NCBI GenBank assembly: GCA_029210205.1
Contig: JARGOD010000055.1
Coordinates: 1-32,699 of the forward strand
Direction: 5' to 3'
From: Verrucomicrobiales bacterium
GTDB taxonomy: Bacteria > Verrucomicrobiota > Verrucomicrobiia > Verrucomicrobiales > DEV007
DNA length: 32,699 bases
The position numbers and the translations under genes were made by a program. The notes under the pieces were generated by a model. That model saw only the letters and a list, made by a program, of their open reading frames with translations, had not been told where the DNA came from and did not search any database. Positions 25,598 through 32,699 of this stretch are shown in pieces; position 1 is the first letter of the stretch, and each line of letters opens with the position of its first letter.

Positions 25598-25628
25598 AAA
25601 ACTCATCTCGCGGCAGCGAATGAGTTTT
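25598..25628. terminator. Bidirectional rho-independent terminator, sulfatase / pyrC-like
   Basis: AAAACTCAT (25598-25606) pairs with ATGAGTTTT (25620-25628). Inside, TCGC (25608-25611) pairs with GCGA (25616-25619) around a GGCA loop, with one bulged C. The A and T runs at the stem base give a U tract in both directions. The minus-strand stem starts within the stop codon of the pyrC-like gene. It separates convergent operons. Confidence 0.7.
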
Positions 25629-26884
25629 CAAACCACTGTTTTCCGGATCGCTCCTTTGAGAGTCTTTCCGAGAAATGGGGTCACAGGGCTCTTTGTCTTG
25701 AAGTAATCCCGTTTCAGCTCCGTCTCGCCTTCAGGATCGAAGACAAAGAATTCAGCTTTTTCTCCCTCTTTAATTTTGACCGGGTCCCGACCGACAATTA
25801 ACCGCGGCCGATTGGAGTAACACTCAATCATTAGCTCCCAACTTATGATTCCGGGGCAGATCAATCCGTCAAAAATTGAGAGAACCGTTGTCTCGAGTCC
25901 CGAAACTCCGAAAGGTGCACTTCCAAAATCAGCCGACTTCTCAAACTCTGTATGCGGCGCGTGATTTGAAGCAATCACATCAATGGTCCCATTGATGAGT
26001 CCTTCGACGAGAGCAAGACGATCCGTCTCCAATCGAAGCGGAGGAGCCAGCTTAAAATGAGTATTATAGCCCACAACATCCTCCTCAGTCAGGAGCAGAT
26101 GGTGTGCTGAGACTTCACAAGTCACCCGGGTTCCCACCTCTTTGGCACAGGAAACCGACTTTACTGCGTTGGCTGTTGAAATCTGCTGTAGGTGCAGCCT
26201 CGCTCCGGTATGCTGAGCGATCCGAATATTGCGGTCGATTGCTATCTCCTGGCTCATCGCCGGGATCCCCGGCAAACCGAGTTGGTAAGAAACTTTACCC
26301 TCGTTGACCGCGCCTGCTTTCGTCAGCGCTGTCGTGTCGCAGGAGGTCGTCACGAGAAGATCGAAGTCTTTCGCATACTCCATACAGCGACGAAGCAAAT
26401 CTGGACACGGAACGCTGCTTCCGGAATCGGTGAGCATTACAATACCCCGGTTTGCCATTCCGGAAAAACCAGCCAGTTGCTCGCCCTTCCGCCCCTTCGT
26501 GAGACAGCCCGATGGCAGCATCGAAATAGCGCTGTACTCGGAGACGAGATCCTGCAAACTCTTAACAAGATTTCCGCTATCAATCGGAGGCGAGGTGTCT
26601 GGCATGAGGACAAGACCAGTGACTCCCCCATGGATCGCCGCCTCTGCGCAGCTTGCCAGTGTCTCTTTATGCTCATCACCGGGCTCACGCCCGTGGACAT
26701 GAAGATCAAACATTCCCGGGATGAGAAGACATCCGTCACAGTCGATCACTTCCGCGCCCTCCGGAACGCTGAGGTTGCTGCCGAGAGATTCGATTACCCC
26801 CGCGTCACTGACGACCAGGTCTGAGGGAACCATCGCCTTTTCGTCTGAGTCCCAGACCTTTCCATTCTGAAAAAGACGTGCCAT
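25628..26884 (-). CDS. pyrC: Dihydroorotase-like protein, probably a catalytically inactive pseudo-DHOase
   Basis: This is a 418-residue amidohydrolase-fold protein of the class I dihydroorotase type. It keeps DLHVHGREPG (H62, H64, R66), GLVLMPDTSPP, EVSAHHLLL, PPLR and APH. Three positions that bind the binuclear zinc centre in active enzymes are changed: HCED-like is TSCD (S181), the HVST histidine is Q234, and TDHAPH is SNHAPH (N307). DDG is also DSG at 153-155. It therefore probably cannot cyclise carbamoyl aspartate. Pseudo-DHOases of this kind are known as structural partners of aspartate carbamoyltransferase, for example PyrC' in Pseudomonas. pyrB ends 1 bp upstream, fitting that role. 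An active dihydroorotase should be encoded elsewhere in the genome. Confidence 0.88.
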   Translation of the reverse strand: MARLFQNGKVWDSDEKAMVPSDLVVSDAGVIESLGSNLSVPEGAEVIDCDGCLLIPGMFDLHVHGREPGDEHKETLASCAEAAIHGGVTGLVLMPDTSPPIDSGNLVKSLQDLVSEYSAISMLPSGCLTKGRKGEQLAGFSGMANRGIVMLTDSGSSVPCPDLLRRCMEYAKDFDLLVTTSCDTTALTKAGAVNEGKVSYQLGLPGIPAMSQEIAIDRNIRIAQHTGARLHLQQISTANAVKSVSCAKEVGTRVTCEVSAHHLLLTEEDVVGYNTHFKLAPPLRLETDRLALVEGLINGTIDVIASNHAPHTEFEKSADFGSAPFGVSGLETTVLSIFDGLICPGIISWELMIECYSNRPRLIVGRDPVKIKEGEKAEFFVFDPEGETELKRDYFKTKSPVTPFLGKTLKGAIRKTVV

Positions 26885-26885
26885 A

Positions 26886-27824
26886 TCAGTCGAGTTGCGT
26901 TTCAGGTTTCAACCAATGCAGGACTGCCATACGGACCGCAATACCATTTTCGACCTGAGTGCTGATGAGACTCTTTTCGTAACCCATCGCTTCGTCGGTG
27001 ATTTCCACCCCACGATTCACCGGTCCCGGATGCATCAGGTAGCAGCCAAGCTCACGCATCCGCTGAACGCGGGTGCTGTGCATCCCATACATTTTGTGAT
27101 ACTCGGAAACACTGGGAAAGAATTGACCTTCCTGACGCTCCATCTGGACTCGAAGGAGATAAACCGCGTCAGGTTTCCAATCAAAAACCTCATCCCAGCT
27201 TCCAAAGCGCTGCATAAACCCGTGGCGCCCTTCAGGGATAAGTGACCCCGGCCCCAAGACACCCACTTCGATTCCGAGTTTATTGAAAAGAGTGCTCGTT
27301 GATCGTGCGACCCGTGAGTGAAGAACATCCCCGACAATGACCACTTTCCGCCCGCGGAAATCAGGATAGACTTCGCGAAAGGTCATCGCATCGAGCAAGG
27401 CCTGAGTCGGATGAGCATGATACCCGTCACCGGCATTCAATACGGAAGCCCGTGTGTGTTGCGCGACGATGCCGGGAACTCCTGCCGCCTGGTGACGAAT
27501 CACAATGTAGTCAGACCGCATCGCCTGAAGCGTCTCAATCGTGTCGAGGAGAGACTCTCCCTTCACGACCGAAGATGCCGAAACCGAGAAATTGGTCACA
27601 TCGGCCGACATTCGATTTGCAGCCACCTCAAACGACGAACTCGTCCGCGTCGAGGGCTCATAGAAAAGGTTGAGGACAGTTTTCCCGCGAAGCGTCGGCA
27701 CCTTCTTCACGGAGCGCTGAAAGAGTTGCTTAAACGGCACCGCATTTTCGAGGACATACTCGATCTCATCGAGCGTGAGACTTTCGATATCGAGTAGATC
27801 TTTCCTGGGCTTGAGCTCACTCAT
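26886..27824 (-). CDS. pyrB: Aspartate carbamoyltransferase catalytic chain
   Basis: This 312-residue cytoplasmic enzyme makes N-carbamoyl-L-aspartate from carbamoyl phosphate and aspartate, the committed step of pyrimidine synthesis. The carbamoyl-phosphate loop YEPSTRTSSSF (STRT at 58-61) is present. VVKGESLLDTIETL, IRHQAAGVP, YHAHPTQALLDAMTF, RVQMERQ and MHPGPVNRGVEI are also intact. No regulatory pyrI is adjacent. Instead a pseudo-DHOase gene follows 1 bp downstream, suggesting a PyrB/pseudo-DHOase holoenzyme. Its ATG overlaps the pyrR stop (ATGA), and a strong Shine-Dalgarno sequence supports the start. Confidence 0.97.
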   Translation of the reverse strand: MSELKPRKDLLDIESLTLDEIEYVLENAVPFKQLFQRSVKKVPTLRGKTVLNLFYEPSTRTSSSFEVAANRMSADVTNFSVSASSVVKGESLLDTIETLQAMRSDYIVIRHQAAGVPGIVAQHTRASVLNAGDGYHAHPTQALLDAMTFREVYPDFRGRKVVIVGDVLHSRVARSTSTLFNKLGIEVGVLGPGSLIPEGRHGFMQRFGSWDEVFDWKPDAVYLLRVQMERQEGQFFPSVSEYHKMYGMHSTRVQRMRELGCYLMHPGPVNRGVEITDEAMGYEKSLISTQVENGIAVRMAVLHWLKPETQLD

Positions 27825-28384
27825 TCAGTGCCTCCTTTCTCTTTCACGAGAAAGACCCCTTCCTTGCTGTCATCCTCCGTGAACCGGACCTTCACGTAGT
27901 CGTCAAAAATCGTCTCCACTTTCTTCCCGACATAATCCGGTTGAATCGGAATTTCGCGATGGCCACGATCCACGAGGACAGCGAGTTCGATCTTCGCCGG
28001 GCGCCCGTAATCCATCAGTCCGTCGAGCGCAGCCCTGATCGTTCTTCCTGTGAAAATCACTTCATCGAAGATGATGACCCTACTCCCATCGATCGCAAAG
28101 GGAACGTCAGAACTTTCCAATCTCGGCAGGTCGCTACCGCGATTGTCAAAATCATCCCGATACAGCGAGATATCGAGCGTTCCTACCGGGTATTGTATTC
28201 CACGCTCCGCCAGAACTGCAGCAACGCGAGTCGCAAGTGTGACCCCGCGGGTGAAGATGCCAATGAAGGCCACATTCTCACCCTCGCATCGCGTCGCAAT
28301 TTCTTCAGCGAGGAAAGTAATTGCCTCCTCAATCCCTGTTGGACTGAGAATCTCTTGCGTCGAGATGGCTGGAAAATCACTCAA
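27821..28384 (-). CDS. pyrR: PyrR pyrimidine regulator / uracil phosphoribosyltransferase
   Basis: This is a 187-residue phosphoribosyltransferase-fold protein. FIGIFTRGVTLA (residues 40-51), DISLYRDDFD and the PRPP loop VIIFDEVIFTGRT (103-115, acidic pair D107/E108) match PyrR, as does VLVDRGHREIPIQPDYVGK. PyrR proteins sense UMP/UTP and bind pyr mRNA leaders; some also make UMP from uracil. The start is TTG at 28384: an in-frame stop lies 14 codons upstream and no ATG occurs between. It leads pyrB and the pyrC-like gene with a 4-bp overlap. A candidate promoter and leader hairpin lie in the 73-bp gap after purD. Confidence 0.93.
   Translation of the reverse strand: MSDFPAISTQEILSPTGIEEAITFLAEEIATRCEGENVAFIGIFTRGVTLATRVAAVLAERGIQYPVGTLDISLYRDDFDNRGSDLPRLESSDVPFAIDGSRVIIFDEVIFTGRTIRAALDGLMDYGRPAKIELAVLVDRGHREIPIQPDYVGKKVETIFDDYVKVRFTEDDSKEGVFLVKEKGGTE
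27831..27836 (-). promoter_or_regulatory. Strong Shine-Dalgarno site of pyrB
   Basis: AGGAGG on the minus strand, preceded by AA, lies 6 nt before the pyrB ATG at 27824 and inside the end of pyrR. It shows that the ribosomes here can use a canonical site, although most genes in the window lack one. Confidence 0.8.
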
Positions 28385-28396
28385 GTCTTGATGGCT

Positions 28397-28427
28397 GAGC
28401 CGGTTTGGAAGGTTGCCTCTGCCGCTC
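28397..28427 (-). promoter_or_regulatory. Possible PyrR-responsive leader hairpin
   Basis: On the minus strand GAGCGG (28422-28427) can pair with CCGGCTC (28397-28403), with one bulged G, closing an 18-nt loop that begins CAGAGGC. The loop resembles the purine-rich CAGAGAGGC core of known PyrR binding loops. No downstream terminator was found, and the similarity is short. Confidence 0.22.
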
Positions 28428-28432
28428 TACCA

Positions 28433-28461
28433 ATAATCACGATTCGACAAAACGTCATCAA
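28433..28461 (-). promoter_or_regulatory. Candidate internal promoter of pyrR-pyrB-pyrC
   Basis: The minus strand reads TTGATG (28456-28461, overlapping the purD stop), a 17-bp spacer and GATTAT (28433-28438). It would give a leader of roughly 40 nt before pyrR. Each box has four consensus matches, so support is moderate. Confidence 0.35.
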
Positions 28462-29708
28462 AAATTTCGTATCCCGATATCCGAGCGGCGCTGCATCCCG
28501 TCAAAACTGACTTTGTCACTCTCTTCATAGACTCGGGCTACAGCAGCTTCACGAGTTTCGCCCTTCGCGACGACCACGAGAACCCGACCGCCTGCGGTCT
28601 CGAACTGACCAGAGGCATTTCGCTTCGTTCCTGCATGAAAAACTCGTGCATTGGAAACTTCTCCAACACCTGAAATGACATCACCACTCCGTGAAGACGC
28701 CGGATAACCCGCCGAAGCCGAAACCAGACAAATACTCCAGCCATCCGAAAACTGAATCAAATCGGGCCTCAGTTCACCCCTTGCTCCTTCGGAAACATAA
28801 GCAGCAAAATCCCCCGTGATCAATGGAAGTACCGCCTCCGCCTCCGGATCGCCGAAACGGCAGTTGTATTCAATGACTTTCGGCCCCTGCGGAGTGAGCA
28901 TTAGGCCAAAATAAAGAAAGCCGCGGTAGGGCAGTCCGTCTTTCTTGAGCCCCTCCACCGTTGGTTTTACGATTGTAGCATCAATCACCTCACGGAGATC
29001 GCCTTCAAACATTTCGAGAGAACTCACCGCCCCCATTCCACCCGTATTGGGACCTTCGTCAGCATCGTAGATTCGTTTGTAATCACGCGCCGGGGCCAAA
29101 ATCTGATACTCTTCATCAACGACCGAGGCAAAAATTGAAATCTCAGGCCCTTCAAGAAACTCCTCTACCAGTAGGCGTCCGGCCCCGAATTTCCGCTGCA
29201 CAAGTACTTCGTCAAGAAACTCCTCAGCCATCTTTTCATCAAGGCAGACCGCAACGCCTTTACCCGCCGCCAGTCCATCAAATTTGAGAACGGTGGGATA
29301 TTGTCCGGCGATAGCGACACGAGCTTCTTCAATCGTCTCAACCGGCGTGTAACCTCCCGTCGGGATTGCGTGGCGAACCATAAACTCCTTCGCAAACTCC
29401 TTACTCGCTTCAAGCTGCGCTGCCTCTTTATGTGGCCCCCAGCAGGGAATCCCCGCCGCTTCGCAGGCATTCGCGAGACCTTCGTCCTTCACGAGATAAC
29501 TTTCCTCACCGGCGACACAGAGATCGATCTCGTTCTCCGTCATGAAAGAAACCAACGACGCAACTCCATCCGCCTCAACCGGCTTCGCCAATTCAAAAAT
29601 CGCATCTGATCCCGGAAACGAATAAATCTCAGCCTCAGTCGGAGACTCTTTCAAAGCAGTGATGATCGCATGCTCGCGACCGCCCTTTCCAACGACTAAC
29701 ACTTTCAT
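28458..29708 (-). CDS. purD: Phosphoribosylamine-glycine ligase (GARS)
   Basis: This 416-residue ATP-grasp enzyme joins glycine to phosphoribosylamine, step 2 of de novo purine synthesis. The N-terminal KVLVVGKGGREHAI is typical. The ATP-grasp body has PTVLKFDGLAAGKGVAVC, LLVEEFLEGPEISIFA, ARDYKRIYDADEGPNTGGMG, RGFLYFGLMLTPQGPKVIEY and NCRFGDPEAEAVLP. The C terminus ends in QRRSDIGIRNF, as in the family. Length is normal. It follows purF by 28 bp. No Shine-Dalgarno sequence is seen; the upstream stretch is T/A-rich. Confidence 0.97.
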   Translation of the reverse strand: MKVLVVGKGGREHAIITALKESPTEAEIYSFPGSDAIFELAKPVEADGVASLVSFMTENEIDLCVAGEESYLVKDEGLANACEAAGIPCWGPHKEAAQLEASKEFAKEFMVRHAIPTGGYTPVETIEEARVAIAGQYPTVLKFDGLAAGKGVAVCLDEKMAEEFLDEVLVQRKFGAGRLLVEEFLEGPEISIFASVVDEEYQILAPARDYKRIYDADEGPNTGGMGAVSSLEMFEGDLREVIDATIVKPTVEGLKKDGLPYRGFLYFGLMLTPQGPKVIEYNCRFGDPEAEAVLPLITGDFAAYVSEGARGELRPDLIQFSDGWSICLVSASAGYPASSRSGDVISGVGEVSNARVFHAGTKRNASGQFETAGGRVLVVVAKGETREAAVARVYEESDKVSFDGMQRRSDIGIRNF

Positions 29709-29736
29709 AAAAACTTAAAAGGAAACCATGATGCCC

Positions 29737-31656
29737 TCAAAGCAAAATGTCATACGGCCTTCCGCCGGTCTTGTCCATATAGGCAACGAAAGCTTGATTC
29801 ACGACTTTGAAGCCCCCGGGCGTGGGGTAATTCCCGGTGAAATACCAGTCACCGTTGTGACGTGGAATCGCATCGTGCATGGCATCCACAGTTTGAAAAA
29901 TCACTTCCACCTCTCCCTTCCAGGTGATGTCCTCCGGCGTGACGAGCCGGCTCACTTCGGCGGAAAGTTCCTCTTGAGAGAAACTCTCATAGACACCTTT
30001 CACGGGGTTAGTCATTTCCTCGACCGGCTTCTTCAATTCTTCCTGACACTGATAGTATACATCAGTGAGAACATTGTGCTTTCCACCTCTCTCGAGAAGG
30101 TTCACAGCGGCCTGGAAGACGATAAATTTCCCGAGGTGGGACATGTCGATCCCGTAACAATCCGGGTAACGAATTTGCGGCGCCGTCGAAGCGATGACGA
30201 TCTTCTTGGGATTAAGTCTTGAAAGAATCTTGATAATTGAATCCTTCAATGTCGTTCCGCGAACGATCGAATCATCAAGAACGACGAGGGTCTCGTGAGG
30301 CTCAATCTGACCATAGGTCACGTCATAAACATGCGAGACCATCTGGTCGCGGCCCTTTTCCTGCGCGATAAAGGTCCGCAGTTTGATGTCTTTGTGCGCG
30401 ATTTTTTCTCCACGCGGCCAACTTTGGAGAATGAGCTTGTCAATCGCCTCGGTATGTCCCGACTCCACCGCGGCAACGATCTGTTCTTTGACCTGATCAC
30501 GGCGCATCTTCCGCAGGCCATGCATCATCCCATAGTAGGCAATCTCGGCGGTGTTGGGGATAAAACTGAATACAGTGTGCTCGAGATCCGCATCGATACG
30601 ATCTACAATTTTCGGCACGAGATTCTCGCCAAGCTTCATCCGCTCGCGATAGATATCGGGATCGTTGCCCCTCGAAAAATAGATCCGCTCGAAAGAGCAA
30701 GGCGTCGAAGCTTGTGGTGCCGCAAATTGCTTGATCTCGAGACCACCGGCATGATCCATGACGCCGACATGGCCGGGCGGCAGCTCTTTTACGTCTTCCA
30801 TGTCCGCGTTAAAAACGGTCATGAGAGGAACACGCTCACTCGCAAAAGCGATCACTTCGTCGTCTTCGTAATAGAAACAGGGACGAATTCCGCCGGGGTC
30901 ACGAAGGACGAAACCATCACCATTTCCCACGACTCCAGCAATTGAATATCCTCCGTCCCAAATTTCTCCGCACTTTTCAAGAATACGTTGAATGTCGATC
31001 TCTTCCGAAATGATATCAGGAATGAGCCTGCCTTCGGTGCCCTTGTCGCGCTCACGCCGGTAGATTGCGTCATGCGCTTCATCGAGGTGATATCCGATTT
31101 CCTCGAGCACGGTCTGAGTGTCGGTGTCGAAAACGGGATGCTGACCACGATCAATAAGATGGTGGTTCAGGTCCCGCGCGTTCGTCATGTTAAAATTACC
31201 AAGGACCATCATGGTCTTCGTCGTGTAATTCGTCCGGCGAACATAAGGGTGACAGCCCCCTTCACCGAAAGCGCCCGAGGTTCCGTAGCGGAGGTGCCCT
31301 AACAAAACCTCACCGCCAAAGTCGAAGGCACTCTTGAATGACTCGGGATCTTTTGGATCGAGCTTTTTTTCGCGAGTCAACTTGCTGATTTTTTTGAGCT
31401 GACCCTCCATGAGCTTGATGAGGGAATCCCGCTTTGCGTTTCGCTCGCGAAAGAGATAGGCCTGCCCGAGCGGCATATCGAGTTTGCAGCATCCAATTCC
31501 GACGCCATCCTGGCCGCGGTTGTGCTGCTTCTCCATGAGAAGGTAGAGGCGCTGAAACCCCCAGAGACAGGTGCCGTATTTTTGAAGGTACCAGCCGAGG
31601 TCCTTCTTCAACCTCACCATGGCAACGCCACACTCGTGATGGATGGGGTCGCTCAT
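29737..31656 (-). CDS. purF: Amidophosphoribosyltransferase, long form
   Basis: This 639-residue enzyme catalyses the first step of purine synthesis, moving ammonia from glutamine onto PRPP. Residues 1-8 (MSDPIHHE) look like a propeptide: the nucleophile must be C9 in ECGVAMVRL, exposed by processing. The glutaminase domain has MEKQHNRGQDGVG and GHLRYGTSGAFGEGG. The transferase domain has the PRPP loop VVLDDSIVRGTTLKDS and STAPQIRYPDCYGID. Common PurF proteins have 460-510 residues; this one has a longer N-terminal segment and C-terminal end, resembling the roughly 630-residue form I associate with Bacteroidetes. It lies 9 bp after purM and 28 bp before purD. Confidence 0.95.
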   Translation of the reverse strand: MSDPIHHECGVAMVRLKKDLGWYLQKYGTCLWGFQRLYLLMEKQHNRGQDGVGIGCCKLDMPLGQAYLFRERNAKRDSLIKLMEGQLKKISKLTREKKLDPKDPESFKSAFDFGGEVLLGHLRYGTSGAFGEGGCHPYVRRTNYTTKTMMVLGNFNMTNARDLNHHLIDRGQHPVFDTDTQTVLEEIGYHLDEAHDAIYRRERDKGTEGRLIPDIISEEIDIQRILEKCGEIWDGGYSIAGVVGNGDGFVLRDPGGIRPCFYYEDDEVIAFASERVPLMTVFNADMEDVKELPPGHVGVMDHAGGLEIKQFAAPQASTPCSFERIYFSRGNDPDIYRERMKLGENLVPKIVDRIDADLEHTVFSFIPNTAEIAYYGMMHGLRKMRRDQVKEQIVAAVESGHTEAIDKLILQSWPRGEKIAHKDIKLRTFIAQEKGRDQMVSHVYDVTYGQIEPHETLVVLDDSIVRGTTLKDSIIKILSRLNPKKIVIASTAPQIRYPDCYGIDMSHLGKFIVFQAAVNLLERGGKHNVLTDVYYQCQEELKKPVEEMTNPVKGVYESFSQEELSAEVSRLVTPEDITWKGEVEVIFQTVDAMHDAIPRHNGDWYFTGNYPTPGGFKVVNQAFVAYMDKTGGRPYDILL

Positions 31657-31665
31657 CTCTCGGGT

Positions 31666-32658
31666 TTAACTGGAGACCTTAACCTTAACCTCACCGGATG
31701 AATCAACTTCCCCAATAATGCGGGCGCCTTCATGAAAGGCAGCGGCCGCTTCCGCCTCCGCAGCGGGAACAACAACAACCCAGCCCCAACCCATGTTGAA
31801 AGTTTTCACCGCCTCAGCATCTTCGACAAAAGAGAGCACCTTGGCAACGGCACCCAGTTCCCAACGAGGAATCGTGATGTCAGCCCCTTTTTCATTGAGG
31901 AGACGCTCGAGGTTCTCGGGCAGTCCGCCACCGGTGATGTGAGCCATTGCCTTGATATCGATGGATCGCTCACGAAGGCCTGCGACAGCATCATGATAAA
32001 GTCGGGTCGGGGCGAGAAACTGCACCCACTCGTCATCATCGATGAGACCGGGGTTGGCCTCGAGGATCCGACGGATCAAGCTCCAGCCGTTGGCGTGAAA
32101 TCCATCGGAAGGATAGCCGATCAACTTGTCACCTACTTCGATGCGGGAAGGATCAATGAGGTCAGGCTTTTCGGCAGCTCCGACGCAAAAGCCACTCAGT
32201 TCGATGACGCCGTCAGGAACGATGCCGGGCATCTCAGCAGTTTCGCCACCGGCAAGGATGCAGTCGCAACTCGCGAGGTGCTCGGCCATGCCGCCGATGA
32301 GACGTTTGATTTTCGTTTTATCAATCGCTCCGATGCCAATGTAATCGAGAAACAAAAGCGGGTCGCCCCCGGTCGTGAGAATGTCGTTCACATTCATCGC
32401 GACGAGATCCTTTCCAGCGATCTCCAACTGATCGTGCTCGAGGAGAAGCTCGATCTTCGTGCCGACTCCATCACAACCAGTCACAATAACCGGCTGCTTG
32501 TAGTCGCTGAGATCATAGCTTGCCGCAAAGAGCCCGAAGGACTGCATTAGGGATCGCTTAGCCTCGGTGCTTTGGCGGAGCTCACCGATGTCGCCAACCA
32601 GAGCGGCGGCTTCTTCGATATCGACTCCAGCGCCTTTGTAAGTAAATTCGCCGCTCAT
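31666..32658 (-). CDS. purM: Phosphoribosylformylglycinamidine cyclo-ligase (AIR synthetase)
   Basis: This 330-residue enzyme makes aminoimidazole ribonucleotide from FGAM and ATP, step 5 of purine synthesis. FTYKGAGVDIEEA, VTGCDGVGTKIELL, DLVAMNVNDILTTGGDPL, LAGGETAEMPG, YPSDGFHANGWSLIRRI, AHITGGGLPENL and FNMGWGWVVVV are all standard motifs of the PurM/AIRS fold. The usual FNMGIG glycine is Trp here (GWGW), a small variation. It is the first visible gene of the pur/pyr operon. The 41 bp to the window edge contain no clear promoter, so the true operon start may lie outside. Confidence 0.97.
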   Translation of the reverse strand: MSGEFTYKGAGVDIEEAAALVGDIGELRQSTEAKRSLMQSFGLFAASYDLSDYKQPVIVTGCDGVGTKIELLLEHDQLEIAGKDLVAMNVNDILTTGGDPLLFLDYIGIGAIDKTKIKRLIGGMAEHLASCDCILAGGETAEMPGIVPDGVIELSGFCVGAAEKPDLIDPSRIEVGDKLIGYPSDGFHANGWSLIRRILEANPGLIDDDEWVQFLAPTRLYHDAVAGLRERSIDIKAMAHITGGGLPENLERLLNEKGADITIPRWELGAVAKVLSFVEDAEAVKTFNMGWGWVVVVPAAEAEAAAAFHEGARIIGEVDSSGEVKVKVSS

Positions 32659-32699
32659 TCTGAAGTTGATGTTACCGAATCGTAAAGAGAGCGAAAGAG

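Noticed and set aside
31732..32550. 272-codon plus-strand frame inside purM
   Set aside because: It is long only because purM codon use leaves the opposite frame open; purM is unambiguous.
1..32699. CRISPR arrays, transposons, integrases, phage genes, toxin-antitoxin pairs
   Set aside because: I looked for regularly spaced repeats, transposase or integrase motifs and small paired genes and found none. The partial tRNA has no visible attachment-site duplication within the window.

Overview
The window (about 32.7 kb, moderate GC) is ordinary-density bacterial chromosome with no insertion sequence, integrase, phage gene or CRISPR array that I can see. The gene set suggests a Gram-negative member of the PVC group, most likely Verrucomicrobiota. 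It includes a formylglycine-type sulfatase of the N-sulfoglucosamine sulfohydrolase kind, a Tat-exported DMFase-large-subunit-like protein, an ExbB-ExbD-TPR operon, a long 'Bacteroidetes-type' PurF, and few Shine-Dalgarno sequences. The taxonomic call is inference from gene content, not from a marker gene.

Layout. 1-47: 5' part of a tRNA-Leu(TAA) on the minus strand, cut by the window edge, with a plausible promoter. 174-1079: secreted alpha/beta hydrolase. 1088-4764 (minus): soluble PQQ-type sugar dehydrogenase, MoxR ATPase and DUF58 protein. 4851-6437 (plus): PrsW-type membrane protease carrying an extra N-terminal membrane-anchored helical domain. 6415-14907 (minus): a six-gene exopolysaccharide operon in the order Wzz/BY-kinase, polyprenyl glycosylphosphotransferase, Wzy/O-antigen ligase-like protein, GT2, GT4, PIG-L deacetylase. 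It is preceded by a strongly AT-rich repeat island. 15212-18927 (plus): ExbB/TolQ-like, ExbD/TolR-like and a large periplasmic TPR protein. 19050-20302 (minus): A-type Fe-S carrier followed by an unrecognised single-pass membrane protein. 20411-25489 (plus): MutL with an endonuclease motif, the DMFase-like protein, and the sulfatase. A bidirectional terminator separates this block from the last one. 25628-32658 (minus): a mixed nucleotide operon purM-purF-purD-pyrR-pyrB-pyrC-like.

How the genes work together. The EPS operon supplies lipid-carrier loading, two glycosyl transfers, polymerisation and chain-length control. No flippase or outer-membrane exporter is in the window. The deacetylase at its end may tailor an N-acetylated sugar. 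The last block covers three steps of de novo IMP synthesis and early UMP synthesis. Its dihydroorotase-like protein has lost three metal-ligand positions and sits one base after pyrB, so it is probably a pseudo-dihydroorotase that structurally supports aspartate carbamoyltransferase. I see no wholly new system. The observations I would follow first are this pseudo-DHOase in a mixed pur/pyr operon with a candidate PyrR leader, the AT-rich repeat island before the EPS operon, the PrsW fusion, and the unknown membrane protein paired with the Fe-S carrier.
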